This document shows positions 26,345 through 36,724 of a DNA stretch of 64,000 bases, in pieces (the first letter of the stretch is position 1; every line of letters begins with the position of its first letter). The translations under genes and the position numbers were made by a program. Location of the stretch: positions 310,001 through 374,000 of the forward strand of contig NZ_JAHBGF010000046.1 in assembly GCF_018390695.1 (NCBI RefSeq), given 5' to 3'. The notes beneath the pieces are model-generated. The model was given only the letters and a program-made list of their open reading frames with translations. It did not search any database and was not told where the DNA came from. Origin of the DNA: Ancylobacter sonchi. GTDB taxonomy: Bacteria; Pseudomonadota; Alphaproteobacteria; Rhizobiales; Xanthobacteraceae.

Positions 26345-27372
26345 GCGCCACGCATCTCACCGAGAGCGCCGCCGTGCCGATCGCCAGGCCCAATTCGCTG
26401 CTGGCGCTGGTGCGCCGGCGCCCGGAGCTCATCACGCTGGCGCTGCTGGTGGCGATCTGCGTGGCGGTGTCGATCATCAACCCGGCCTTCCTCCAGCCCT
26501 CCTCGCTGGTCGATATCGGCCGCGCCAGCGTGGTGATGGGGCTGTTCGCGCTCGGCGTGTTCATCATCCTGGCGGCGGGCGGCATCGACGTGTCGTTCAC
26601 CGCCATCGCCGCCTTCACCATGTATTCGATGACGCTGCTGGTGAAGAACCACTGGCCCGACGCGCCGATCGCGCTGGTGCTGGTGGCAGCGACCGCCGGC
26701 GGGGCGTTGCTCGGCGTCGTCAACGGGCTTCTGGTGCATTACCTGCGCGTGCCGTCGCTGATCGTGACCATCGGCACGCAGTACCTGTTCCGCGGCATCC
26801 TGCTGGCCTTCATCGGCACGGTGTGGATCATGTCGCTGCCCCCCACCATGGGCGCCTTCGGCCGCCTGCCGCTGTTCCAGTTCGAATCGGCCGACGGGCG
26901 CACCATCACCCTGCCGTTCTACTTCCTGGTGCTGCCGGCGGCGGCGCTGGTGACCTGGTGGATGCTGAACCGCACGCTGATGGGGCGCGCCATCTTCGCC
27001 ATCGGCGGCAACGCCAATGTGGCGGAGCGGCTCGGCTACAGCCTGCGCACCATCCACATCTTCATGTTCGCCTATGCCGGCGCGCTCGCCGGCCTCGCCG
27101 GCATCATCCACACCGCCGCCAACCGGCAGTCGAACCCGTTCGACCTCGTCGGCACCGAGATCAACGTCATCGCCGCCGTGGTTCTTGGTGGTGCCCGCAT
27201 CACCGGCGGCACCGGCACGGTGATCGGCACGCTGCTCGGCGTGCTGCTGGTGGTGGTGGTGAACAGCGTGCTGGTGATGGTCGGCATTCCCTCCACCTGG
27301 CAACGCGTCGTGGTCGGCGGCTTCATCCTGCTCGCCGCCGCCTTCTTCGTGTTCTGCCAGAAGAAGAACTGA
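26341..27372 (+). CDS. Ribose-type sugar ABC transporter permease (second)
   Basis: 343 residues from ATG 26341, overlapping the ATPase stop by 4 bases; the longer open frame from 25435 is antigenic noise in another frame of the ATPase gene. It has the RbsC-family segments AAGGIDVSFTAIAAFTMYS, VPSLIVTIGTQYLFRG and AIGGNANVAERLGYSLRTIHI (the ATPase-contact loop). About nine or ten TM helices. It differs clearly from the first permease of the operon, so the pair probably forms a heterodimer. DhaK follows after 71 bases. Confidence 0.93.
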   Translation: MSATHLTESAAVPIARPNSLLALVRRRPELITLALLVAICVAVSIINPAFLQPSSLVDIGRASVVMGLFALGVFIILAAGGIDVSFTAIAAFTMYSMTLLVKNHWPDAPIALVLVAATAGGALLGVVNGLLVHYLRVPSLIVTIGTQYLFRGILLAFIGTVWIMSLPPTMGAFGRLPLFQFESADGRTITLPFYFLVLPAAALVTWWMLNRTLMGRAIFAIGGNANVAERLGYSLRTIHIFMFAYAGALAGLAGIIHTAANRQSNPFDLVGTEINVIAAVVLGGARITGGTGTVIGTLLGVLLVVVVNSVLVMVGIPSTWQRVVVGGFILLAAAFFVFCQKKN

Positions 27373-27443
27373 GACTCCGCGACGCGCGCCAAAGCCGCGC
27401 CACTTCCAAGACACGCCAAAGCTTCGAGCCCAAGAGGACCGAG

Positions 27444-28445
27444 ATGAAGAAGTTTCTCAACGATCCGGCGAATTTCGTCGACGAGATGCTCGAGGGCATC
27501 TACCGGGCTCATCCCCAGGTGACCTATGTCAACGACGACAAGCGCTGCCTCGTCGTCGCCAAGCCCAAGGCCGGCAAGGTCGGCATCGCCACCGGCGGCG
27601 GCTCGGGCCACCTGCCTTTGTTCCTCGGCTATGTCGGCGACAACATGCTGGACGGCTGCGCGGTGGGCGGCGTGTTCCAGTCGCCGAGCGCCGACCAGAT
27701 GCACGAAGTGACCAAGTACATCGACCAGGGCGCCGGCGTTCTCTACATCTACGGCAACTACACCGGCGACATCATCAATTTCGACATGGCCGCCGAGCTC
27801 GCCGACATTGACGGCATCACGGTGAAGCAGGTGGTCGGCAATGACGACATCGCCTCGTCCGTGGTCGGCGAGGAGCACAAAAGGCGCGGCGTCGCCGGCA
27901 TCTTCTTCGTCTACAAGGCGGCCGGCGCGGCAGCGGCCAACGGCCTGTCGCTCGACGAGGTGACCCGTCTCGCCGACAAGGCGCGGGCGAATGTGCGCAC
28001 CATCGGCGTCGCGCTGTCGAGCTGCGTGGTGCCGGAGATCGGCCACGCCACCTTCTCGGTCGGCGAGGACGAGATGGAGATCGGCATGGGCATCCATGGC
28101 GAGCCCGGCATCAGCCGCAAGAAGCTCGCCCCGGCCGACGCCGTCGTCGACGAGATGATGGAGCGGGTGTTCGCCGAGCTGCCGGCCGGCGCGGGCGACG
28201 AGTTCGCCGTGCTGGTCAACGGCCTCGGCGGCACGCCGAAGGAAGAGCTCTACATCCTGTTCCGCCGCGTCTCGCAGCTGTTCGAGGCCAAGGGCTCCAA
28301 GGTGAAGTATGTGTGGATCGGCGAGTTCGCCACCGCCATGGAGATGGCCGGCGCCTCGATCTCGGTGCTGAAGCTCGACGCCGAGCTCGACCCGCTCATC
28401 GCCGTGTCGGTGAACACGCCGTTCTTCGCCCACTACAAGGCCTGA
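27444..28445 (+). CDS. dhaK: Dihydroxyacetone kinase subunit DhaK (sugar-ketose kinase, substrate-binding subunit)
   Basis: 333 residues from ATG 27444. The fold binds a keto-triose or related sugar covalently through a His. The conserved residues fall at the same numbers as in Escherichia coli DhaK: His56 (GGGSGHLP), Asp109 (GNYTGDI) and His218 (GMGIHGEPG). The usual GSGHEP is GSGHLP here, a change next to the active site. DhaL follows 11 bases later. No DhaM (PTS) gene is present, so the complex probably uses ATP. Linked to a sugar ABC transporter, such pairs phosphorylate dihydroxyacetone or four-carbon ketoses such as erythrulose; which one is unknown here. Confidence 0.93.
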   Translation: MKKFLNDPANFVDEMLEGIYRAHPQVTYVNDDKRCLVVAKPKAGKVGIATGGGSGHLPLFLGYVGDNMLDGCAVGGVFQSPSADQMHEVTKYIDQGAGVLYIYGNYTGDIINFDMAAELADIDGITVKQVVGNDDIASSVVGEEHKRRGVAGIFFVYKAAGAAAANGLSLDEVTRLADKARANVRTIGVALSSCVVPEIGHATFSVGEDEMEIGMGIHGEPGISRKKLAPADAVVDEMMERVFAELPAGAGDEFAVLVNGLGGTPKEELYILFRRVSQLFEAKGSKVKYVWIGEFATAMEMAGASISVLKLDAELDPLIAVSVNTPFFAHYKA

Positions 28446-28456
28446 GGAGCGCGAGA

Positions 28457-29095
28457 ATGGATGCGATCCGTGCCGACGAACTGATCGGCCTGTTCCAGAG
28501 CTGGCGTGACATGTTCGCCGCCGAACGCGACTTCCTGATCGCGCTCGACGGCAAGGTCGGCGACAGCGATCTCGGCATCACCATGTCGAAGTCCTTCGCC
28601 GCCGCCTATGACACGGTGGCGGCCGAGGGCGCGGCGGCGGGGCTGACCAAGCTGCTGCGCTCGGCCGGCGCCATCATGGCCAAGACCGCGCCCTCCACCA
28701 TGGGCACGCTCACCGCCACCGGCTTCCTGCGCGGCGCCAAGGCGCTGGAGGGCAAGGACGCCATCGGCACCGCCGAGGCGGCGGCCTTCTGGCGCGCCTA
28801 TGCCACCGGCATCGCCGAGCGCGGCAAGGCGAAGCTCGGCGACAAGACCATCCTCGACGTGCTCGACCCGGTCGCCGGCGTGCTGGAGGCGCAGGCCGCG
28901 TCCGGCGCCGCGCTCGCCCCGGCGCTGAAGGCGGCGGCGGATGAGGCCGAGGCGGCGCTGGAGCGCACCAAGGCCATGAAGGCGCAGCACGGCAAGGCGG
29001 CGGTCTTCCAGGAGCAGACGGTGGGCCTGCAGGATGCCGGCGCCACCGTCGGTGTGTTCCTCGTCAAGGCGATGAGCGGCTACGTCGCCGGCTGA
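28457..29095 (+). CDS. dhaL: Dihydroxyacetone kinase subunit DhaL (nucleotide-binding subunit)
   Basis: 212 residues from ATG 28457. DhaL is a helical barrel that holds ADP/ATP and Mg through three Asp. Asp31, Asp36 and Asp38 are present in DGKVGDSDLGIT, one number off the E. coli positions 30, 35 and 37, but the usual GDGDHG is GDSDLG. TKTAPSTMGTLTATGFL-like segments (KTAPSTMGTLTATGFLRGA) give the phosphate-binding part, and LDVLDPVAGVLEAQ closes the barrel. It donates phosphate to the substrate held by DhaK. The gene ends the operon of transporter plus kinase, about 180 bases before an unrelated AKR unit. Confidence 0.92.
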   Translation: MDAIRADELIGLFQSWRDMFAAERDFLIALDGKVGDSDLGITMSKSFAAAYDTVAAEGAAAGLTKLLRSAGAIMAKTAPSTMGTLTATGFLRGAKALEGKDAIGTAEAAAFWRAYATGIAERGKAKLGDKTILDVLDPVAGVLEAQAASGAALAPALKAAADEAEAALERTKAMKAQHGKAAVFQEQTVGLQDAGATVGVFLVKAMSGYVAG

Positions 29096-30266
<1,171 letters not shown>

Positions 30267-30284
30267 CGCAGAAGGGTCCGGCCG

Positions 30285-30881
30285 ATGGCGGACAAGGATG
30301 CCTTCTCGCGGCGCGGCGCGCTGACCGCCGCGCTGCTGCTGTCATTGACCGCCGAGGCCGGCCGCAGCCGCGCGCACGCCGCCGTCCCGGCGACGGGCGG
30401 CGGCCGTGTGCTGGTCGCCTATTACTCGCGGACCGGCAATACGCGGGTGATCGCCCGGCAGATCCAGCTTGCCTATGGCGCGGCGCTGTTCGAGATCCGC
30501 ACCGCCGAGCCCTATCCCGACGACTACGAGGCCACGGTGCGGCAGGCGGAGCGGGAGCGGCAGGCCGGCTACCGGCCGCCGCTCGCGGCGACGCTGCCGG
30601 GCCTCGACGCCTATGACGTCGTGTTCCTCGGCTTTCCGATCTGGGGCACCACCGCGCCGGCGCCGGTGCGTTCCTTCCTCGTCGCCCACGAACTCGCCGG
30701 CAAGACGCTGGTGCCGTTCATCACCCATGGCGGCTACGGGCCGGGCAGCAGCCTGAAGGTGGTGGCCGACCACGCGCCCGGCGCGCGGCTGCTCGACGCC
30801 TTCACGCTGCGACAGGATCAGGAGCGCGAGACGCTGGCGCAGGTCACAAGCTGGATGGGCGGCCTCGCCATCGACCGATGA
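30285..30881 (+). CDS. Flavodoxin-like protein with a Tat-type signal
   Basis: 198 residues. The N terminus has SRRGALTAALLLSL, a twin-arginine-like signal, so the protein may be exported folded with its FMN. The flavodoxin core starts at about 38 (RVLVAYYSRTGNTRVIA), with the phosphate loop S-R-T-G-N-T; GFPIWGTTAPAPVRSFL is the second FMN contact. Flavodoxins carry electrons one or two at a time. Secreted members are uncommon. It follows the AKR by 18 bases and likely shares its transcript. Confidence 0.85.
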   Translation: MADKDAFSRRGALTAALLLSLTAEAGRSRAHAAVPATGGGRVLVAYYSRTGNTRVIARQIQLAYGAALFEIRTAEPYPDDYEATVRQAERERQAGYRPPLAATLPGLDAYDVVFLGFPIWGTTAPAPVRSFLVAHELAGKTLVPFITHGGYGPGSSLKVVADHAPGARLLDAFTLRQDQERETLAQVTSWMGGLAIDR

Positions 30882-30941
30882 CCGGCAGGCGACGACGCGT
30901 TCCGCGCCAGCCTGTCCGGCGACAACATCATGGAGCTTGAA

Positions 30942-31682
30942 ATGAGCAACGCTATTCACGGCAAGGTGGTCGTCATCACCGGCGCCAGCAGCGGCCTCGG
31001 CGAGGCGACGGCCCGCCATCTGGCGGCCGAGGGCGCCAAGCTGGTGCTCGGCGCGCGGCGGCTGGACCGGCTGCAGGCACTGGCCGGCGAGCTGGGGCTG
31101 CCGGCGGCGGCCGCCGTCGAGACCGACGTCACCGACGCCGAGCAGGTGAAGCGCCTCGTCGACGCGGCGGTCGCCGCGCATGGGCGCATCGACGTCATCC
31201 TCAACAATGCCGGCCTGATGCCGCACTCGCCGCTGGAGCGCGGCCGCATCGCCGACTGGGACCGGATGATCGACGTCAACCTCAAGGGCGTGCTCTACGG
31301 CATCGCCGCCGCCCTGCCGCACATGACCCGGCAAAAGAGCGGACACATCATCAACGTGTCCTCGGTCGCCGGCCACAAGGTGCGCCCCGGCAGTGCGGTC
31401 TATGCCGCGACCAAGGCAGCGGTGCGCATGCTTTCGGAGGGGTTGCGCCAGGAGGTGAAGCCCTACAACATCCGCACCACCATCATCTCACCCGGCGCGG
31501 TGCAGTCCGAGCTGCCGCAGAGCATCACCGAGGCCGACGTCGCCCGGGGCATCCAGGATTTCTACGAAGCCTACGCCATCCCGGCGGAGAATTTCGCGCG
31601 GATCGTCGCGTTCGCGATCAGCCAGCCGGAGGAGGTCGACATCAACGAGATCCTGTTCCGGCCCACGGCCCAGGAGCTTTGA
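30942..31682 (+). CDS. SDR family oxidoreductase
   Basis: 246 residues from ATG 30942, preferred because GGAG sits 6 bases upstream; an ATG at 30930 would add four residues. [16 protein letters not shown] (about 13-28) binds NADP, NNAGLMP follows, and catalytic Ser is in [10 protein letters not shown] with Tyr and Lys in [10 protein letters not shown]. This is a classical SDR. The C-terminal [18 protein letters not shown] is common in a broad group of alcohol or carbonyl reductases. It lies 60 bases after the flavodoxin gene and just before the Bcr/CflA transporter. The substrate is unknown. Confidence 0.92.
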   Translation: MSNAIHGKVVVITGASSGLGEATARHLAAEGAKLVLGARRLDRLQALAGELGLPAAAAVETDVTDAEQVKRLVDAAVAAHGRIDVILNNAGLMPHSPLERGRIADWDRMIDVNLKGVLYGIAAALPHMTRQKSGHIINVSSVAGHKVRPGSAVYAATKAAVRMLSEGLRQEVKPYNIRTTIISPGAVQSELPQSITEADVARGIQDFYEAYAIPAENFARIVAFAISQPEEVDINEILFRPTAQEL

Positions 31683-31687
31683 CGCCT

Positions 31688-33025
31688 ATGTTCGAAGGCC
31701 GACCGGCAGCGAACGACACCGATGCCTCCGATACTGATGCCGCACTGAGCGACGACGTCGAGCCGGCGGCGGACATCTTCCCCGGCGACGCCACCGAGGC
31801 GGCGTCGGCGGTCGGCTCCAGCGCGCCGGCGCGTACCGAGGCGGCACAGCATGGCTGGCGCGTGCTCGGCACGCTGAGCGCGCTGATGGGCTTCGCCTCG
31901 GTCTCCACCGACCTCTATCTGCCGGCTATGCCGGAGATGGGCCGGGCGCTCGGCGCCGACAGCGGCACCATCGAGCTGACGGTCTCCGGCTATCTGATCG
32001 GCTTCAGCCTCGGCCAGCTGCTGTGGGGGCCGATCAGCGACCGCCACGGCCGCCGGCTGCCGGTCGCCATCGGGCTGGTGCTGTTCATCATCGGCTCGGC
32101 CGGCTGCGCGTTGTCCTTCGACGCGTGGAGCATGATCGGCTGGCGGGTGGTGCAGGCGGTCGGCGCCAGCGCCGGCGTGGTGCTGGGCCGCGCCATGGTG
32201 CGCGACCTCTATGAGGGACCGCGCGCGGCGCAGATGATGTCGACGCTGATGACGGTGATGGCGATCGCGCCGCTGATCGGCCCGCTGCTCGGCGGGCAGA
32301 TCCTCGCCGTCGCCGGCTGGCACGCGATCTTCTGGTTCCTGGTCGTCGTCGGTTTCGTCACGCTCGGCGCGGTGGCGCGGCTGCCCGAGACGCTGCCGGC
32401 GGCGCAGCGCAACCCGGCCCCGCTCGGGCGGGCACTGCGCGGCTATGGCGCGCTGCTGCGCGAGCGGCGGCTGCTCGGCTATGCCGGCGCCGGCGGCTTC
32501 TTTTACGCCGCCATGTTCGCCTATATCGCCGGCACGCCCTTCGCCTACATCTCCTATCACCACGTGCCCGCCGCGCTGTATGGCGTGCTGTTCGCCGCCG
32601 GCATCGTCGGCATCATGGCGACCAACATGATCAATGCGCGGCTGGTGATGCGGCTCGGCAGCGACCGCATCCTGGTCGGCGGCATCGCAGCGGCGACGGC
32701 ATCGGGCCTGCTGCTGGCCGGGCTCGCCTCGGCCGACTGGGGCGGGCTGTGGGGGCTGTTCGTGCCGCTGTTCCTGTTCGTGTCGACCACCGGCTTCATC
32801 GTCGCCAACTCGATCGCCGGCGCGCTCGGCGGCGCTGCCCACCGCGCCGGCGCCGTCTCGGCGCTGGTCGGCGCCATCCACTATGGCAGCGGCATTATCG
32901 GCTCGGCGCTGGTCGGCGTGTTCGCCGACGGCACGCCCCGGCCGATGGCCTGGGTGATCGCGCTCGGCTGCATCGGCAGCCTCCTGTGCTGCCGGCTGCT
33001 GTCGGACGGGCGCGGGAAGGCCTGA
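31688..33025 (+). CDS. Bcr/CflA family MFS drug exporter
   Basis: 445 residues from ATG 31688, only 5 bases after the SDR stop. An unusual acidic, low-complexity tail of about 55 residues (TDASDTDAALSDD) precedes TM1. The core has about 12 helices with MFS motif A-like ISDRHGRRLPVAIG between TM2 and TM3, TDLYLPAMPEMGRALGAD in TM1 and VVQAVGASAGVVLGRAMVRD in the TM4-5 loop, all typical of Bcr/CflA transporters. It exports drugs or metabolites using the proton gradient. It shares its transcript with the AKR, flavodoxin and SDR genes. Confidence 0.92.
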   Translation: MFEGRPAANDTDASDTDAALSDDVEPAADIFPGDATEAASAVGSSAPARTEAAQHGWRVLGTLSALMGFASVSTDLYLPAMPEMGRALGADSGTIELTVSGYLIGFSLGQLLWGPISDRHGRRLPVAIGLVLFIIGSAGCALSFDAWSMIGWRVVQAVGASAGVVLGRAMVRDLYEGPRAAQMMSTLMTVMAIAPLIGPLLGGQILAVAGWHAIFWFLVVVGFVTLGAVARLPETLPAAQRNPAPLGRALRGYGALLRERRLLGYAGAGGFFYAAMFAYIAGTPFAYISYHHVPAALYGVLFAAGIVGIMATNMINARLVMRLGSDRILVGGIAAATASGLLLAGLASADWGGLWGLFVPLFLFVSTTGFIVANSIAGALGGAAHRAGAVSALVGAIHYGSGIIGSALVGVFADGTPRPMAWVIALGCIGSLLCCRLLSDGRGKA

Positions 33026-33032
33026 GCAGGTA

Positions 33033-33050
33033 GCCGCGCCTTATCGCGGC
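33033..33050. terminator. Small hairpin between convergent genes
   Basis: GCCGCG (33033-33038) pairs with CGCGGC (33045-33050) across a CCTTAT loop, between the MFS stop and the end of the amine oxidase gene. There is no T-tract; weak candidate. Confidence 0.35.
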
Positions 33051-34336
33051 GCGAGCGCCGCCAATGCCGCCAGCGCTTCCTCCGCTGCCCGCGCGCCGCT
33101 CATATAGGCGCCGTGCGCGGTGGAGAAGTCGGTGGGATGGGTCGCTTCGCCGGCAAAGAACAGCCGCCCGTCGAAGGGCCGCGCCAGCTCCAGCCGCGCA
33201 TCGGCGTAGCCGGGCAGCGCGTGGCTGTAGGCGCCGCCAATGCTCGGCACGCCCGCCCAGCCGGAGGCGACCAGCGGCCGCAGGCATCCCCGCACCGAGG
33301 CACCGAACAGCTTGGCGAGCTCGTCGACCGCGCGGGCGAACGCCGCCGGCGTGCCGTCCCGCTCCACCGCGCGGGCGCCGGCGCCGCCGAAGAAGCACTC
33401 GATGACCGGCCGGCCGAAGGGACGGATATAATAGGTGCCGGTCTGCGGGTCATGGAGGTCGCCCATCACATGGGTTTCCGGCTCGAACGGGCTGTCGCCG
33501 ACGATCTCCAGGAACAGCTTCTCGTCGCGGCCGAGCGGCAGGCGCGTCGCCGCCTCGCGCCAGGGATCGAGCGCGGCGGGCCAGCGCAGCGTGTCGCCGG
33601 CCAGCACATGGGTGGAGACGGTGACGAGGACCGCGCGGCAGCGCAGCGTGCCGGCGGGCGTGTCGAGCGCCACGCCGGGGCCGTCCAGCCTGATCGCCTC
33701 GACCGGCGTGCCGAGATGGACGGGGATCTCCGCCGGCAAGCTCGAGGTGACCAGCGTGCCGTAGCCGGCCGGCAGCCGCCAGTTGATGTAGGTGGAGGCC
33801 GCGTCGTAGGCGGCGTAGTCGCGCGCGGAAATGCGCTCCATCTCGTCGCCGCTGACATAGCCGCTCAGCGCCTGCATATAGGCGGTCCAGTGCGCGTCCT
33901 CAGCCACCAGCGCATCGGCGGCGCAGTCGCTGGCCGGCGGGGCGCTGGCCAGGCGCTCGCTCCAGGCGTCGAAGGCGCGCTGCGCGGCGGCGTGATCCTC
34001 GGGGGCGATGCCGAGATCGCCATATTGCCGGCCCCATGCGGCGGCGGAGCGCTCGACCGTGAAGCCCGCCTGTTCGGCGATACGCGTCCACGGGTTGCGG
34101 TCGCCCGAATGCAGCCAGCCGCAGCCGAGATCGAGGGCGAGCCCGTCGGCGTCATGCGTCGAGGCTTGATGCGTCCACGCCCGGCCGCCCGGTCGCGGCA
34201 GCGCCTCCAGCACCCGCACGGACAGGCCGGTGCCGGCGAGGCGGCGCGCGGCCCCCGTGCCGGCGGCGCCGGCGCCGAGGATGACGATGTCGGCCTCGTG
34301 AAGCGTGGCCTTCTGGATCGCGGCCTTCTGGGTCAT
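33041..34336 (-). CDS. Flavin amine oxidase (NAD(P)-binding/FAD monoamine oxidase type)
   Basis: 431 residues. The FAD site is ADIVILGAGAAGTGAARRLA (about 14-33), followed by VLEALPRPGGRAWT, the R-x-G-G-R motif of monoamine oxidases. The C-terminal LFFAGEATHPTDFSTAHGAY ends in the flavin-contact segment G-A-x-x-S-G. It oxidises an amine to an imine with O2. Genes for a RibD-like reductase, alcohol dehydrogenase and cupin lie upstream on the same strand, so these may form one operon starting at 36706. The amine is unknown. Confidence 0.88.
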   Translation of the reverse strand: MTQKAAIQKATLHEADIVILGAGAAGTGAARRLAGTGLSVRVLEALPRPGGRAWTHQASTHDADGLALDLGCGWLHSGDRNPWTRIAEQAGFTVERSAAAWGRQYGDLGIAPEDHAAAQRAFDAWSERLASAPPASDCAADALVAEDAHWTAYMQALSGYVSGDEMERISARDYAAYDAASTYINWRLPAGYGTLVTSSLPAEIPVHLGTPVEAIRLDGPGVALDTPAGTLRCRAVLVTVSTHVLAGDTLRWPAALDPWREAATRLPLGRDEKLFLEIVGDSPFEPETHVMGDLHDPQTGTYYIRPFGRPVIECFFGGAGARAVERDGTPAAFARAVDELAKLFGASVRGCLRPLVASGWAGVPSIGGAYSHALPGYADARLELARPFDGRLFFAGEATHPTDFSTAHGAYMSGARAAEEALAALAALAPR

Positions 34337-34398
34337 GTCAGGGGAACCTCCGAACGCACCGGCCGGCGTCGCCAGGGCGGCACCGGCGCGGACGGCCC

Positions 34399-35097
34399 TC
34401 AGGCGGACGTCACCGCGTAGCGCAGGTGCAGCGTGCCGTGTCCGCTGGCTTCGCAGGATATCAGCGAGAGTTCAACCTTGTCGGCGAGGCCGGCGGGGCC
34501 GGCTTCCACGATGGTAGACACGCCGGTGCGGCCGTCGAGGGCCGGGCAGAGCAGAAGGCTGACCTCGTCCACCAGCCCGGCGGCGAAGAACGCGCCATTG
34601 GCGTTGGCGCCGCCTTCGAGCAGCAGGCGGCGGATGCCGAGCTCGCGGCCGATCTCGGTCAGCAGCGCGGCGAGGTCGAGTTCCGCCCCCTCGGACACCA
34701 GATAGCCGATGCCGTCGGCCGCCAGTTCCGCCAGATGGCTGTCGGGCACGTCGCGGCCGAGCAGCACCACCACCGGATCGCCGCCGAGGGTGGCGCCGTC
34801 GAAATGCAGCTTGCCGCCCCGGTCGAGCGCGATGGCGTAGCTCGCCGCGCCACGCACCGGGAGATGCCGCCGCCGCTCGACCTCGCCGGCCTCGGCCGGC
34901 GGGTGCGGCTTGCCCTTGGCCATCTCGGCCATGGTGACGCGGCCGACGATCCAGCCGTCGCCGTCGAGGGTCTCGTGGAGCCGTTCATAGATGCCGGACC
35001 ACTCCGCGCGCGTGCCGTCCGGGCTGCGGCTCCAGCCGCTCGGATGCAGGCGGCCGTCCAGCGAGGTGATCATGTGGCAGACGAGGTGAGGCTTCAT
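34399..35097 (-). CDS. RibD C-terminal domain / dihydrofolate reductase-like protein
   Basis: 232 residues. It opens KPHLVCHMITSLDGRLHPSGWS, the pattern of the RibD C-terminal (pyrimidine reductase) fold, with GWIVGRVTMAEMAKG near 45-60 and RRLLLEGGANANGAFFAAGLVDEV toward the end (G-G-x-x-x-N-G loop for NADPH). RibD reduces a ribosylaminopyrimidine in riboflavin synthesis, but this stand-alone domain lacks the deaminase half and sits among redox genes, so a general NADPH reductase is more likely. It is 60 bases downstream of the alcohol dehydrogenase. Confidence 0.88.
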   Translation of the reverse strand: MKPHLVCHMITSLDGRLHPSGWSRSPDGTRAEWSGIYERLHETLDGDGWIVGRVTMAEMAKGKPHPPAEAGEVERRRHLPVRGAASYAIALDRGGKLHFDGATLGGDPVVVLLGRDVPDSHLAELAADGIGYLVSEGAELDLAALLTEIGRELGIRRLLLEGGANANGAFFAAGLVDEVSLLLCPALDGRTGVSTIVEAGPAGLADKVELSLISCEASGHGTLHLRYAVTSA

Positions 35098-35157
35098 CGG
35101 GCGGATCCCCTGCTGCGAAAGAGTGGACGGCCGCGCGTGGCACGGCCGTCCGGGTGA

Positions 35158-36225
35158 TCAGGCCGCCGCCGGGGCCGGCAGCGAGGCCATGTCGATCACG
35201 AACCTGTAGCGCACATCGGAGCGCTCCATCCGCTCGAAGGCCGCGTTGATCTGATCGATGCGGATCATCTCGACATCGGGCAGCACGCCGGCCTTGGCGC
35301 AGAAGTCCAGCATTTCCTGCGTCTCGGCGATGCCGCCGATGCAGGAGCCGGCGACGGCGCGCCGGCCGAGCAGCAGCGGCACGGTGGTGGAGGGCGGCAG
35401 CGGGCCGACCTGCCCGACCAGCACCAGCGTGGCGTCGACGTCGAGCAGCGGCAGATAGGGGGTGATGTCGTGCTCGACCGGCACGGTGTCGATGATCAGG
35501 TCGAAGCCATTCACCGCCTGCGCCATCGCCTCGGCATCGGAGGAGGCCAGCAGCCGGTCGGCGCCGAGGGCGAGCGCGTCGGCCTCCTTGTCCCGGGTGC
35601 GGCTGATCGCGGTGACGTCGGCGCCGAGGGCGGCGGCGAGCTTCACCGCCATGTGGCCGAGCCCGCCAATGCCGACCACGCCGACGCGGCTGCCGGGGCC
35701 GACATTCCATTTGCGCAGCGGCGAATAGGTGGTGATGCCGGCGCAGAGCAGCGGCGCCGCCTTGGAGAGGTCGAGCCCGTCCGGCACCCGCACCGCGAAC
35801 TCCTCGCGCACCACGAGATGCTTGGAATAGCCGCCATGGGTCCGGGCCGCCGGCTCGCAGGAGAAGCGGTCGGTGTCGTTATAGGTCTGCACGTTGGCCT
35901 TCTTGCAGAACTGTTCCAGCCCCTTGCGGCACTGGTCGCAGGACTGGCAGGAATCCACCATGCAGCCGACCGCGACATGGTCGCCGATCCGGTAGCGCTG
36001 CACGTCGCCGCCGACGGCGATGACACGGCCGACGATCTCGTGGCCGGGCACCATCGGGTACTGGCTCCAGCCCCAGTCGTTGCGCGCCTGGTGCAGGTCG
36101 GAATGGCAGACGCCGCAATACAGCACCTCCATGGCGACATCGTTGGCGCGCAGCTCCCGGCGCTCGAAATCGAAGGGCGCCAGGGGCGCGTTCGCGGCCT
36201 GCGCCGCATAGCCGATGGTCTTCAT
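35158..36225 (-). CDS. Zinc-dependent NAD(P) alcohol dehydrogenase (YahK/CAD-like)
   Basis: 355 residues. Catalytic zinc ligands: Cys37 (CGVCHSDLHQARNDW), His62 with Glu63 in PGHEIVG. Structural zinc: Cys93, 96, 99 and 107 (SCQSCDQC, QFC). The cofactor motif GIGGLGHMAVKLAAALGAD is near 180. The CGVCHSD-HQ-ND-W signature is typical of cinnamyl-alcohol/YahK-type enzymes that reduce aldehydes with NADPH. It sits between the RibD-like gene and a cupin, 91 bases after the cupin stop. A role in removing reactive aldehydes fits its neighbours and is inference. Confidence 0.94.
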   Translation of the reverse strand: MKTIGYAAQAANAPLAPFDFERRELRANDVAMEVLYCGVCHSDLHQARNDWGWSQYPMVPGHEIVGRVIAVGGDVQRYRIGDHVAVGCMVDSCQSCDQCRKGLEQFCKKANVQTYNDTDRFSCEPAARTHGGYSKHLVVREEFAVRVPDGLDLSKAAPLLCAGITTYSPLRKWNVGPGSRVGVVGIGGLGHMAVKLAAALGADVTAISRTRDKEADALALGADRLLASSDAEAMAQAVNGFDLIIDTVPVEHDITPYLPLLDVDATLVLVGQVGPLPPSTTVPLLLGRRAVAGSCIGGIAETQEMLDFCAKAGVLPDVEMIRIDQINAAFERMERSDVRYRFVIDMASLPAPAAA

Positions 36226-36316
36226 GGTGAGGTCCCCTTATCGGTCGTGATCGATGGCGGGCCGGCGCCGCGGCCGGCCCTGCCGTCAGGTCGTCAAATG
36301 TTCATCCGCGCCGGCG

Positions 36317-36706
<390 letters not shown>

Positions 36707-36724
36707 CGCGATGCTCCAGGTTTT

